Shown here: one piece after another, positions 44,763-53,842 of the stretch
Layout of the letters: each line of letters starts with the position of its first letter
How positions within the stretch are numbered: position 1 is the stretch's first letter
Assembly (NCBI GenBank): GCA_031555505.1
Contig: JAVBUH010000001.1
Coordinates: 1-57,994 of the forward strand
Origin: JAJDIA01 sp031555505
GTDB taxonomy: Bacteria > Bacteroidota > Bacteroidia > Bacteroidales > Tannerellaceae
Length of the DNA: 57,994 nt
Direction: 5' to 3'
Notes under the pieces: model-generated
Told to the model about the DNA's origin: nothing
The model's input: the letters and a program-made list of their open reading frames with translations, nothing else
Databases searched by the model: none
Position numbers and translations under genes: made by a program

Positions 44763-45386
44763 TTAAAGGATTGTTTTGACCCAACTCAGCAGCTTGGTCT
44801 CGATGCGTATAGCTTCGGCTTCGATCCTGTCGGCTTTACTTCTCATCCGTTCCACAAAAGCCGGATCGTCGATCGATGAGAGGTTGATGCGCACATTCAG
44901 CAGGGCGCCGAGCACACAGGTTCGGGCAGCCAGCATTGCTACACAGGCATCAGTCACTGCATTTTGGTTCCCTTTGTGGGCTAAGTAGATAATAGATTCC
45001 ATCACGGCTTCCACCTCTTCGGCCACACGCATGGGTACAGCGGAAGCCTGTTTCATGGCTTCCTGTATCTCCCGGCTGCGGGCAGCCACCTGTTCTTCTG
45101 TCTCTTTCGGCAATTTGTAGGCGGCAAACACCCGCTCATAGGCCTGACTATCCTGGTCGATGAAGGCGGTGAACCGTTGCCGGATGTCGGCCGCTTCAAT
45201 GGCGATAGTTTTCATTTGTCCTTCATATTCAGCGTATTTCTTTTTGCCAATGGTGAGGTTGGCCACCATTTCAGCCAATGCGGCTGCCAATGCGCCATTG
45301 AGTGCGGAAATACTGCCACCGCCCGGTACAGGCGTATTGGCTGCTGTTTCGGCTAAAAAATCCTTAATTGTAAGATCTGCGTACAT
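44763..45386 (-). CDS. fchA: Formimino-tetrahydrofolate cyclodeaminase
   Basis: 207 residues, all-helical FTCD_C family. Motifs include the opening DLTIKDFLAETAANTPVPGGGS, the glycine run PGGGSISALNGALAAALAEMV, and RINLSSIDDPAF near the end. It turns 5-formimino-THF into 5,10-methenyl-THF and ammonia. Some organisms fuse this to the formiminotransferase; here the two are separate genes in the same operon, with hutI between them. Confidence 0.92.
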   Translation of the reverse strand: MYADLTIKDFLAETAANTPVPGGGSISALNGALAAALAEMVANLTIGKKKYAEYEGQMKTIAIEAADIRQRFTAFIDQDSQAYERVFAAYKLPKETEEQVAARSREIQEAMKQASAVPMRVAEEVEAVMESIIYLAHKGNQNAVTDACVAMLAARTCVLGALLNVRINLSSIDDPAFVERMRSKADRIEAEAIRIETKLLSWVKTIL

Positions 45387-45424
45387 AGCTTTTTATTTTT
45401 ATTTATGTGGTTATCTGTATACTC

Positions 45425-46675
45425 TTATGTGAACCGGTAGACATACCCTTTCTTGATTACCGTATCCACGATGTTCATTCCGATATGATAAGGGAGGAAC
45501 CGGTAGGAAGGATATTGCAGGATCACCATATCCGCCTGTTTCCCTACGTCGATACTACCGATCTCCCCGGCTTGTCCCAGGGCGGCGGCGCCATTGATGG
45601 TCAGCGCGGTGACAGCTTCTTCGGGTGAAAGGCCCATCTGGATGCAGGCTAGTGCAAACAACAAGGGGATAGAACCGGAAAAACAACTTCCCGGATTCAG
45701 GTCGGAAGCCAAGGCTACGGCACAGCCGGCATCGATCATTGCCCGTCCGCGGGCATAAGGTTCTTTCAGGGAAAAGGCGGTCAGCGGTAATAACGTTGCC
45801 ACCACATCTTGCCGGGCCATTTGGCGGATACCTTCGTCGGAGGCATGCAGCAGGTGGTCGGCGCTTGTCGCCTGTAGGCGGGCAGCCAGTTCGGCGCCGC
45901 CCAGAGGTACAATCTCATCGGCATGCAACTTTAGTTTCAATCCACACCGGCGGGCAGCCAGCAGCAACCGTTCGCTTTGTGCGAGGGAGAATACGCCTTT
46001 CTCACAGAACACATCGCAGAACGCTACACCGTATACCGGGAGCAGGGAGGGTAATCCTTCGGCAATCAGGAAGTCTATATATGCATCCGTTCGCCCGGCA
46101 TATTCCGGCGGGACGGCATGTGCCCCCATGTAGGTGGAGACGATACCGATCGGATGTTCCTGCCGGAGTTCGGCCATCACCTGTAGTTGCCGGGCTTCAG
46201 TGGCAATATCTAACCCGTATCCGCTTTTCCCTTCCACCGTGGTGACCCCCATCCGGAAAAGTTCCTTCAGCCGGTGGCGGGCGGCGGCTTTCAACTCGTC
46301 GATCGAACGGTCGCGCGTAGCCCGCATCGTGCTGACAATACCTCCTCCGCGTTCCATGATCGACATATAACTGTCGCCTCGCAAACGCCAGGAAAATTCG
46401 TCTTCCCGGTATCCGCCGAACACAAAATGGGTATGGCTGTCTACAAACCCCGGCAGAACGGCTTTCCCGCGGGCATCGATCTCTTCATACGTCCCGGAGA
46501 GGCGGGCGCGCACATCTTCTGTGTTCCCTACATGGGTGATGATCCCGTCGGATACGGCCACGGCGGCGTCGGTGATCACCCCCAGCTCGGACATTTCGGC
46601 ACCTTTCTTAGCTGCAAATCCGGAGCAGGTGACCAGTTGTGCGATGTTGTATATCAGTAGTCTCCCTTCGCTCAT
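45425..46675 (-). CDS. hutI: Imidazolonepropionase
   Basis: 416-residue amidohydrolase opening the imidazolone ring to formiminoglutamate. Metal and substrate motifs: DSHTHFVFGG (H-x-H), EGKSGYGL, YMGAHAVP, KLHADEI and ALASDLNPGS. Starts 7 nt after the ftcD stop. Confidence 0.95.
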   Translation of the reverse strand: MSEGRLLIYNIAQLVTCSGFAAKKGAEMSELGVITDAAVAVSDGIITHVGNTEDVRARLSGTYEEIDARGKAVLPGFVDSHTHFVFGGYREDEFSWRLRGDSYMSIMERGGGIVSTMRATRDRSIDELKAAARHRLKELFRMGVTTVEGKSGYGLDIATEARQLQVMAELRQEHPIGIVSTYMGAHAVPPEYAGRTDAYIDFLIAEGLPSLLPVYGVAFCDVFCEKGVFSLAQSERLLLAARRCGLKLKLHADEIVPLGGAELAARLQATSADHLLHASDEGIRQMARQDVVATLLPLTAFSLKEPYARGRAMIDAGCAVALASDLNPGSCFSGSIPLLFALACIQMGLSPEEAVTALTINGAAALGQAGEIGSIDVGKQADMVILQYPSYRFLPYHIGMNIVDTVIKKGYVYRFT

Positions 46676-46682
46676 ACCGGCG

Positions 46683-47588
46683 TTATTCCATGAGTTTGGC
46701 TTCCAGTATCTGGCTCATGGAGAAATCTTCCAGTCCCAGGTAGTACGAGGCGCAGTCGATCAGCGCTTCCATCGGCACCAGTCCGATCACTTCGCTGCCT
46801 ACCACCGGCACCCCGTAGCGGCGTGCTTCGATGCGTACCAGTTCGAAAGCGCGGTACAGGGCCGTCTTTGTATAATCGGTCATATTGATCGATACCTGCA
46901 CGATGCCGCGTTTATTCAGTGCTACGCCCATGGCTTTGCAATAGTGTAGGCCGCCGCCTACGAAGCGTATCTTTTTGGCGATCGCGTCGGCTATCTCCAG
47001 TTTGTCTGTTCCCAGGTTCACGTTGTAGGCCACCAGGATCATCCGGGCGCCGATAGCTACGCCACCGGCAGCAGGGTGAGGGGCCGACGGGCCGAAGTCC
47101 GGATACCACTCGGGCGTCTGCATCTTCGCAGCCAATCCTTCAAATTCGCCTTTTCGTACGTTGGCCAGGTTTTCCCGGTACGGAGCCGAAGCCGAGCGCT
47201 CATACAGGAATACGGGTACGTTATATCGTTCGCCAACGGACTGGCCTACTTCTTTCGACACTGCGATAGCCTCTTCCATAGTGCAACCTTTGATCGGGAT
47301 GAACGGCACTACATCAACCGCTCCCATCCGCGGATGTTGTCCGCTGTGGTTACGCAGGTCAATCAGTTTCACGGCCCGGCCGATGGCATCGAGTACGGCC
47401 TCCTTCAGGGCCTTCGGTTCACCCACCACGGTCACTACCGAACGGTTGTGGTCCACATCGTTGCTGTAGTCCAGTAATTTCACACCAGGCTTTCCGCGGA
47501 AAGCATCCACTATCTTTTCTATCTTCTCCAGGTCACGTCCCTCGCTGAAATTGGGGACACATTCCATAATCTTGCTCCAGTTACTCAT
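46683..47588 (-). CDS. ftcD: Glutamate formimidoyltransferase
   Basis: 301 residues. Moves the formimino group from formiminoglutamate to tetrahydrofolate, releasing glutamate. N- and C-terminal FTCD_N domains are recognised by ECVPNFSEGRD, HNRSVVTVVG, HPRMGAVDVVPFIP and GVQVSINMTD-like stretches (here GIVQVSINMTDY). It replaces HutG or HutF, so the pathway saves the one-carbon unit as folate. The start is 9 nt after hutU. Confidence 0.95.
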   Translation of the reverse strand: MSNWSKIMECVPNFSEGRDLEKIEKIVDAFRGKPGVKLLDYSNDVDHNRSVVTVVGEPKALKEAVLDAIGRAVKLIDLRNHSGQHPRMGAVDVVPFIPIKGCTMEEAIAVSKEVGQSVGERYNVPVFLYERSASAPYRENLANVRKGEFEGLAAKMQTPEWYPDFGPSAPHPAAGGVAIGARMILVAYNVNLGTDKLEIADAIAKKIRFVGGGLHYCKAMGVALNKRGIVQVSINMTDYTKTALYRAFELVRIEARRYGVPVVGSEVIGLVPMEALIDCASYYLGLEDFSMSQILEAKLME

Positions 47589-47597
47589 ATATGTATA

Positions 47598-49586
47598 TTA
47601 TAATGTATTGATCTGTTGTTGTATCAACGCCTCGTCTACCAGGTAGGGTAACGTGATGTGGTAGTCGGCCGGGTGGTTCTCGTTGAACCGTGCGCTTGTT
47701 TCGATGGCATGCGGGTTACGAGCCCAGGAACGACGGGCCACGCCGCCCATTACGTCCCACAGCATGGCCGAGCGCAGGATCTCGTCTGCCCGTTCGCTGC
47801 CATCCAGCAGCATCCCGAAGCCGCCGTTAATGGCTTTGCCTATGCCCACGCCTCCGCCGTTGTGCAAGGCCACCAGGCTCATGCCGCGGGCTGCATTGCC
47901 GGCGAAGCATTGTACAGCCATATCGGCCATTATGTTACTGCCGTCGTAGATATTGGCTGTTTCACGGAAAGGAGAGTCCGTTCCGCTTACGTCGTGATGA
48001 TCCCTGCCCAGCATCACCGGGCCGATCTCGCCGTTACGCACCATTTCATTGAAGCGAAGGGCTATCTTCAGCCGTCCTTCGGCATCCTGGTAGAGGATGC
48101 GCGCCTGTGTGCCAACCACCAGGCGGTTCTTTTCGGCATCGCGTATCCAGTTGTAGTTGTCACGGTCTTGCCCGCGCCGTTCCGGATCGATGCATGCCAT
48201 GGCGGCCTGGTCGGTCTTGGCCAAATCTTCCGGTTGGCCACTCAGGCATACCCACCGGAACGGGCCATAGCCGTAGTCAAACAGTTCAGGCCCCATAATA
48301 TCTTCCACATACGAAGGCCAGATAAATCCGTCTTTATCGTCGACCCCGTTGCGCGAAATCTCCTGCACGCCGGCATCGTAGACGGCTTTCATGAATGAGT
48401 TGCCGTAATCGAAGAAATAGACACCCTGGGCAACCAGTTCCCGGATCACTTCGTAATGCCGTTTCAGCGAATTGTCCACCGCCTGGCAGAAGGCTGTCCG
48501 GTCTTCTGTCAGCAGGCGCGTACGCTCTTCAAACGTATATCCTGCCGGGCAGTATCCTCCTTCGTATGCGGCATGGCAGGAAGTCTGGTCGCTGAGCAGG
48601 TCAATAGGTATATGTAAAGCCGCTGCATATTCAAGCAGATCTACGATATTCCCATGATAGGCGATCGAAAGGGGCCGTTTTTCCCGGATGGCCTCCTGTG
48701 CCAGGGTGAAGGCTTCTTCGATGCGGTCGGTCACCTGTTCTACCCAGCCTTGTTTGCGGCGGGTTTCGATCCGGGAAGCATCTACTTCGGCAATGATACA
48801 GGCCGCTCCGGCGATGACGGCGGCTTTGGGTTGTGCGCCGCTCATCCCGCCGAGTCCGGACGAGACGAAGAGATAGCCGCGCAGGTCGTCTGCTGCCGGG
48901 ATACCCAGCTTTTTCCGGCCCGCGTTCAGCAGCGTGTTGAATGTGCCGTGTACGATGCCTTGCGGACCGATATACATCCAGCCGCCGGCTGTCATCTGCC
49001 CGTAATTGGCAACGCCCATCTGGGCGGCAACGTGCCAATCGTGCTGATTATCGAACATTCCGATCATCATCGAGTTGGTAATGATCACACGGGGTGCATC
49101 GGGTTTCGACCGGAACAAGCCCAGCGGATGCCCCGATTCGATCACCAGCGTTTGTTCATCCGTCAGCACTTCGAGGTATTGCCTGATCAACCGGTATTGC
49201 ATCCAATTCTGGCATACCTGGCCTGTTTCGCCGTATGTCACCAATTCGTAAGGGTAGAGGGCGATGTCGAAACACAGGTTGTTGTCTATCATTACCTGGA
49301 ACGCTTTCCCGGCGAGGCAGTTCCCTGGGTAGGCGTCGATCGGTTTCGCTTTCAGGTCGCCTTCGGGGCGATAGCGATAAGCGTAGATCCGTCCGCGCGT
49401 TTGCAATTCTTCCAGGAATTCGGGTGCCAGGGTGGCATGCAAAGCGGAGGGGATATACCGCAGGGCATTCTTCAATGCCGTGGCGGTTTGTGCGGCTGTC
49501 AGGGTATATCCCCTGTCGGGCGCCCGGCGGATACCGGGGGCGAATGCCGGATAGGCAGGTAGCTGGTTACTTAGACGGACGACCAT
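47598..49586 (-). CDS. hutU: Urocanate hydratase
   Basis: 662 residues, the longer urocanase form. Hydrates urocanate to imidazolonepropionate using tightly bound NAD. Recognised by ESGHPLGLF, ANYGQMTAGGWMYIGPQGIVHGT-like core (kept short here), SSGLGGMSGAQPKA, DQTSCHAAYEGGY and HHDVSGTDSPFRET. It is the first gene of the hut operon. The start at 49586 gives MVVRLSNQL and is consistent with the family N-terminus as far as I can judge. Confidence 0.95.
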   Translation of the reverse strand: MVVRLSNQLPAYPAFAPGIRRAPDRGYTLTAAQTATALKNALRYIPSALHATLAPEFLEELQTRGRIYAYRYRPEGDLKAKPIDAYPGNCLAGKAFQVMIDNNLCFDIALYPYELVTYGETGQVCQNWMQYRLIRQYLEVLTDEQTLVIESGHPLGLFRSKPDAPRVIITNSMMIGMFDNQHDWHVAAQMGVANYGQMTAGGWMYIGPQGIVHGTFNTLLNAGRKKLGIPAADDLRGYLFVSSGLGGMSGAQPKAAVIAGAACIIAEVDASRIETRRKQGWVEQVTDRIEEAFTLAQEAIREKRPLSIAYHGNIVDLLEYAAALHIPIDLLSDQTSCHAAYEGGYCPAGYTFEERTRLLTEDRTAFCQAVDNSLKRHYEVIRELVAQGVYFFDYGNSFMKAVYDAGVQEISRNGVDDKDGFIWPSYVEDIMGPELFDYGYGPFRWVCLSGQPEDLAKTDQAAMACIDPERRGQDRDNYNWIRDAEKNRLVVGTQARILYQDAEGRLKIALRFNEMVRNGEIGPVMLGRDHHDVSGTDSPFRETANIYDGSNIMADMAVQCFAGNAARGMSLVALHNGGGVGIGKAINGGFGMLLDGSERADEILRSAMLWDVMGGVARRSWARNPHAIETSARFNENHPADYHITLPYLVDEALIQQQINTL

Positions 49587-49607
49587 ACTTTTCTATTTTT
49601 TGGGCTG

Positions 49608-49622
49608 CTTACAATCTGTAAG
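49608..49622. promoter_or_regulatory. Palindrome near the hutU start
   Basis: CTTACA-ATC-TGTAAG, a perfect 6-bp inverted repeat with a 3-nt centre, 22-36 nt before the hutU start. It could be an operator for the hut operon or lie in its leader. Confidence 0.4.
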
Positions 49623-49930
49623 TGAAACTTCCTTGAAACGGGTCACAATATAGCGGTTTTTCCCCTGGCGGCCAAGAATAAACGGCATGTTTAGAAGCAT
49701 AATGGCAGCTATTTGCCGCCTGGCCGGTTTTTGCTTTCCCTTGTCGGCCGTGACCGTAGCCGATGAGGGATTGACAGGCCGTGCACTGTCTGAGTCTTGC
49801 GGTGAAATCGATGATTTTTGTGGGGTCAGTGGGCACCATAGCCGACCATATACCTGCCCGGCGGCGGCCCATGATGCACTGGCAGGTCTATACCGTGTAA
49901 GAAAAGGCGTGATTGGCCTTATTCACTCTT

Positions 49931-50010
49931 TTCAGTGTCCCATTTGCGAAAAAAGTGTCTCATTTGGCTAAATTTATACGATTTGAGAAGTAAAATGTAC
50001 GATTTGCAAA
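49931..50010. repeat. Four ATTTG boxes about 20 bp apart
   Basis: ATTTG occurs at 49942, 49962, 49981 and 50002 (steps 20, 19, 21). The first two sit in GTGTC(C/T)CATTTG, the last two in A(T/C)-rich TACGATTTG, so they read as two related pairs. All face the BACON gene. Candidate iterated binding sites for a regulator or remains of a repeat. Confidence 0.55.
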
Positions 50011-50327
50011 ATCTTTTTCACGGTTTGTTTGTTAATTAGCGTAAAAATCGCCCCGTAGTTGTAGTTTACTCGGGTGGATTCAGTGATCATATGGTAGCAT
50101 AGAATAACCATTAGTAAAAGAGCAAGAATAGTAGATAAATATTCTGAAAAAGAGCAATACTTTCGGACTCACATTGACGAGCGCCACCTTAGCCCTTCCC
50201 ACCACAGGGAATGCTATGTGTATCAGGTTTGTAGAAATTAACCGTTTGTTGCCTTTTTTACACTACACTGTATAAATATGAGGAAATTAATATCGAGAAA
50301 TACTTATTTACTTAAAAACAACACATT

Positions 50328-53201
50328 ATGTATCAATTACTTTTCCGTAAGAGATGGACATATCTCTTGCTGATGTTCTTATCATTCGTGCTTGTGACGG
50401 GATGTAATGAAGAAGATCCTCCAGCAATCACGGTATCCCAGAACTTGATCGAAGTGGGATATGAACGGAGCAGCACGCTCATCTCTGTAGTTACAAATTC
50501 GGAATGGACAGCAGTCAGCGATGCCGACTGGTGTCATTTGTCACGTACAAGCGGTCGTTTTTCGTCTGATTTGGATGTGATGGTAGACGAATGCGCTTCT
50601 GATACAAAGCGTTCGGCTACGATCACATTGACTACGCGCGGCCGCAACGTAGCGATTACTACTATTTTGGTGTCTCAATCGGCCGAAAACTGCTCGCTTA
50701 CCATCACGCCGGGAGAGATCACGGTTGGCAACACGGGCGAAACCGTCGCATTTGCCGTAGCGGCTTCACCGAGTATCGAGTACACCGTCTCCAGCTCTGC
50801 AGGCTGGGCTGTCCCGGCTGTGAAGACCGGCAAGGGCAACGGTACCATCAAAGTGGCAGTAGCTGCTAACACAAGCCATAGCATCGCACGTTCGGCTGTG
50901 ATCACACTGGCTATGAAGAACGACTCCGAAGTATTGCTGGCCCAGTTCACCGTCAACCAGTTGAGCCGCCGTGTACCGGTGATCAACCTCGGACAGGAAA
51001 CACTGAGCTTCAAACAGGATGCCGTAACATTAAAAGAACACACCTACCTGATCCCGGTGATCACCAATATTACCGGAACGATGCACGTCACCTCCGACTT
51101 CACCTGGTGCAAGGGTGAAATCCAGGAAATAGACGGGTTCAAGTTTGTGAAGATCACCACCTTGTCTAACAATGGCGCCAACGAAGCGCGCGACTGTATC
51201 GTTACGATCGTGGGCGATGTGGAAGGCGAAGCCACTACCACACAGATCAAGGTATCGCAGGCCGGACTCGGTTCGCCGATCATTACCCTGTTCCGCGAAA
51301 TGATCGCGATCGACCAGCATGTGAACGATATCACTGTAGGCTATGTACCGGTTTCTTCTTCTATCAAACTGAGTGCTGTAAGCGACTTCCCCGCATGGCT
51401 GGAAGATGTGAAGGTAAATACTACCCAGCAGACGGTTACTTTCCGTGTGAAAGCCAACCAATCCGAAGAAGCACGTACGGGAACCATTACGTTGTCGGCC
51501 GTATTAGGCAATGAATGTATGATCTATCCGATCACCGTGGTCCAGAGCGGTCTGGGCGAAGCCAAAATTGCGGTTACTCCGGCCCAACTCACTTTGCCGG
51601 CCCATCCCGCCAATGCAACCGAATACCTCGCCACCATCGTTGCCCAGACACGTTATGCCAGCATGACGGTTGCTGTTGCCGAAGGCGCCGACTGGTTGAC
51701 TGCCACCAAGGTACAGGGTTCAAATGCTGCCGACGATGCCATCACGGAGCATGTGAAAGTGGTTGCCACCGAAAATACAGGCAATAACGCCCGTACAGCT
51801 ACCGTGCTCCTGACATTCAAATATGGTAACAGCACCGTTGTACGTACATTCTCTGTTGTTCAGGCTGGTTTGGGCGATCCTACGCTCACCATCACTAACC
51901 CGGCAATCAGCGTACCCTACGGCGCAACCGCTAGGGGACAGGTTGAAACGATTTATTATACCCGCTCTTCCGAACACATCACCGTTACACAGGCCGTGCC
52001 CGACCAGAGTTGGATCAACAATGTCACGCTCGGCACTTCCGACAATATTACGTTTACTGTGACTGAGAATAAGAACGCTGAACCCCGCACCGGTATTATT
52101 AATGTATATGCTACCCGCGACGGTATGACATTCACCTATCCGGTGACCATCACCCAGGCCGGCTATGGCGATGTGGATATCCGCATCTCCCCGACAGAAA
52201 TCAGCCTGGCGGCTGCTTTGGATATGGCACGGGGTACAGGTAATGTGACTACTTCATTCACCGTCGTGGCTAACCATCCGGATGCTGTTATTACCGATGT
52301 GGCAGGAACTTCCAGGTATGACTGGTTGTCTATTAGCAGACGTAATTCAGACTATGATGTAAATGAAGCAACCATTGCCCTGAATGCCCTCCCGAATACC
52401 ACTTACTTCGACCGTGAAGCCATCGTTATCGTCACTATCGAATGGGGCAACCAACAGGTAATGCGCGAAGTGAAAGTGACACAGGCGCATTGGGGCGGAA
52501 CAGTGGCTTTGTATACAACGGCAAGCAGTACAGGCTATACGAATTATGTGTATGTTGATCCCGCTAATAATAAGCAAATCTGGTTGAACCCGCAGGCTTC
52601 AGATCCAGGTTCTCTTCTCAACGTTGGTGCTCCGATCATCACTTTTGCTCCTTCCATGACGGCAGCAGGCGCTACGATCAGTGCAGCAGTGCTTACAGGT
52701 GGTAATTGGTTGACTGCTACTTCTGTTGATGCAGCGACAGGACATGTATTGTTCGGATATGATGCAAATGAAGCAAATGCTCCCCGTACAGCAACTGTAG
52801 GTATCACGATGACCTATGGTAAACCTACCGGAGGAACGGAAACGGTAACCGAAGTATATACCATTACACAGGAGTCATTAGCTTTGACATGGGGAGATAT
52901 TCCTACAATTCCTGCTGCTGGTATATCCAGACAGCATGTTTTATTGCAAGCCGGTGAGGGAGGAATCATTACATCTATATCTCCTTCTATTAACAATCAT
53001 GCTAGTATCCGGATTACAGTAGCCAACCCTGTGCCCAATGCAAATACGGGATCATTTTATTATGAAGCAACAAGAACCAGTAATGGAGGACCGTATAATC
53101 CGGAGATTAATGTGAATGTGACGGTTACGTCATCTCATAATCCACTATGGACAAAGTTCCACACAAAAACAATTGTTCAAAATTTGGCTCCTTTAGGTTA
53201 A
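50328..53201 (+). CDS. BACON-repeat surface lipoprotein 1
   Basis: 957 residues. Signal peptide with lipobox VLVTGC, lipidated Cys26 followed by NEED (acidic residues after Cys favour surface export in Bacteroidetes). The rest is a chain of about nine Ig-like BACON/BACON_2-type modules of 94-130 residues. Each ends in a strand with a conserved Gln: Q117, Q211, Q311, Q406, Q512, Q610, Q719, Q848 and Q951. Most are joined by QAGLG or QSGLG. Core patterns such as WLTA, RTATVxLT and EARTG recur. The last two modules lack the linker and are much more AT-rich in DNA. First gene of a locus with DUF3575, DUF3868 and a paralogous lipoprotein. A fibre or adhesin role is inferred. Confidence 0.85.
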   Translation: MYQLLFRKRWTYLLLMFLSFVLVTGCNEEDPPAITVSQNLIEVGYERSSTLISVVTNSEWTAVSDADWCHLSRTSGRFSSDLDVMVDECASDTKRSATITLTTRGRNVAITTILVSQSAENCSLTITPGEITVGNTGETVAFAVAASPSIEYTVSSSAGWAVPAVKTGKGNGTIKVAVAANTSHSIARSAVITLAMKNDSEVLLAQFTVNQLSRRVPVINLGQETLSFKQDAVTLKEHTYLIPVITNITGTMHVTSDFTWCKGEIQEIDGFKFVKITTLSNNGANEARDCIVTIVGDVEGEATTTQIKVSQAGLGSPIITLFREMIAIDQHVNDITVGYVPVSSSIKLSAVSDFPAWLEDVKVNTTQQTVTFRVKANQSEEARTGTITLSAVLGNECMIYPITVVQSGLGEAKIAVTPAQLTLPAHPANATEYLATIVAQTRYASMTVAVAEGADWLTATKVQGSNAADDAITEHVKVVATENTGNNARTATVLLTFKYGNSTVVRTFSVVQAGLGDPTLTITNPAISVPYGATARGQVETIYYTRSSEHITVTQAVPDQSWINNVTLGTSDNITFTVTENKNAEPRTGIINVYATRDGMTFTYPVTITQAGYGDVDIRISPTEISLAAALDMARGTGNVTTSFTVVANHPDAVITDVAGTSRYDWLSISRRNSDYDVNEATIALNALPNTTYFDREAIVIVTIEWGNQQVMREVKVTQAHWGGTVALYTTASSTGYTNYVYVDPANNKQIWLNPQASDPGSLLNVGAPIITFAPSMTAAGATISAAVLTGGNWLTATSVDAATGHVLFGYDANEANAPRTATVGITMTYGKPTGGTETVTEVYTITQESLALTWGDIPTIPAAGISRQHVLLQAGEGGIITSISPSINNHASIRITVANPVPNANTGSFYYEATRTSNGGPYNPEINVNVTVTSSHNPLWTKFHTKTIVQNLAPLG

Positions 53202-53224
53202 ATCGGATATTGTCAACAAGCATC

Positions 53225-53250
53225 CCCACCGGTGATAAAACACCGGTGGG
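53225..53250 (+). terminator. Intercistronic hairpin between BACON 1 and DUF3575
   Basis: Perfect 10-bp GC-rich stem (53225-53234 with 53241-53250), 6-nt loop, followed by TTCAATAAAA and not a T-tract. It lies 24 nt after the BACON stop and 31 nt before the DUF3575 start. Probably a partial terminator or mRNA-stabilising structure that lowers expression of the downstream genes. Confidence 0.6.
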
Positions 53251-53281
53251 TTCAATAAAACAACACATTAATAAAGTAAAT

Positions 53282-53830
53282 ATGAAGAAAATCATCATAA
53301 CCTTTATCCTGGCACTCTTCCTGCTGCCGTGCGTACAAGCACAGCACCTGGCGGTGAAGACCAATGCTGTGGAGTGGGCAGCCGCCGGTACCATCAATGC
53401 CGGTGTGGAATTGGGAATAGCTCAGAAATGGTCGATCGACGTGGATGGCTTATACAATCCCTGGACATTCAGTGATATGCGCAGTGCAAAGATGTGGGGC
53501 GTCCAGCCGGAACTCCGCTACTGGTTCTGCCGTAAATTCTCCGGACACTTTGTGGGTCTGCACGGACAGTATGCCAACTACGATGCCGGTCTGTGGAAAT
53601 ACAACTACGACGGTTGGCTGGCCGGTGCCGGTATGTCGTATGGCTACTCCCTGCCGCTCCACGAACGTTGGCGCCTGGAATTCAACCTGGGCCTGGGTTG
53701 GAACTATATGGACTACGACAAGAACGACCGTGTACACTATGCCGACGACGTCCGCATGTATGCGCCCGAAACACGTAATTATATCGGCATTACACGCGCT
53801 GGTATCAGTATCTCATTCTTAATCTTTTAA
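53282..53830 (+). CDS. DUF3575 outer-membrane protein
   Basis: 182 residues from ATG 53282, which gives a signal peptide ending VQAQ; the longer frame from 53147 would run through the BACON stop region and hairpin. The mature part is a small beta-barrel-like protein rich in Trp and Tyr (AVKTNAVEWAAAGTINAG, VQPELRYWF, GLGWNYMDYDKND), ending in hydrophobic SISFLIF. It fits DUF3575, known from Bacteroidales fimbrial operons. It probably sits in the outer membrane as part of the assembly machinery. It precedes the DUF3868 gene by 12 nt. Confidence 0.8.
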   Translation: MKKIIITFILALFLLPCVQAQHLAVKTNAVEWAAAGTINAGVELGIAQKWSIDVDGLYNPWTFSDMRSAKMWGVQPELRYWFCRKFSGHFVGLHGQYANYDAGLWKYNYDGWLAGAGMSYGYSLPLHERWRLEFNLGLGWNYMDYDKNDRVHYADDVRMYAPETRNYIGITRAGISISFLIF

Positions 53831-53842
53831 TGCCTGTTCAGT

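Larger units (their letters stand above)
49587..50327. other. Divergent intergenic region hutU / BACON locus
   Basis: 741 bp between divergent operons. Near hutU there is a 15-bp palindrome CTTACA-ATC-TGTAAG (49608-49622) and a weak minus-strand -7 box (TATATTGT). The middle (about 49680-49920) is GC-richer and holds overlapping open frames on both strands with no recognisable family. From 49931 come the iterated ATTTG boxes. From about 50010 on it is AT-rich and leads to the BACON gene, with a TTTG at 50245-50248 but no clean -7 box. Confidence 0.6.

Noticed and set aside
48654..49562. 302-residue plus-strand frame inside hutU
   Set aside because: Antisense shadow of urocanate hydratase, caused by codon bias.
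49609..49971. Two overlapping open frames (plus 49687-49971, minus 49609-49872) as small genes
   Set aside because: No recognisable family, overlap on opposite strands, unusual composition, and no promoter assigned to them.
53147..53281. Upstream start for the DUF3575 gene
   Set aside because: It would begin inside the BACON gene, read through the hairpin, and place the signal peptide internally.
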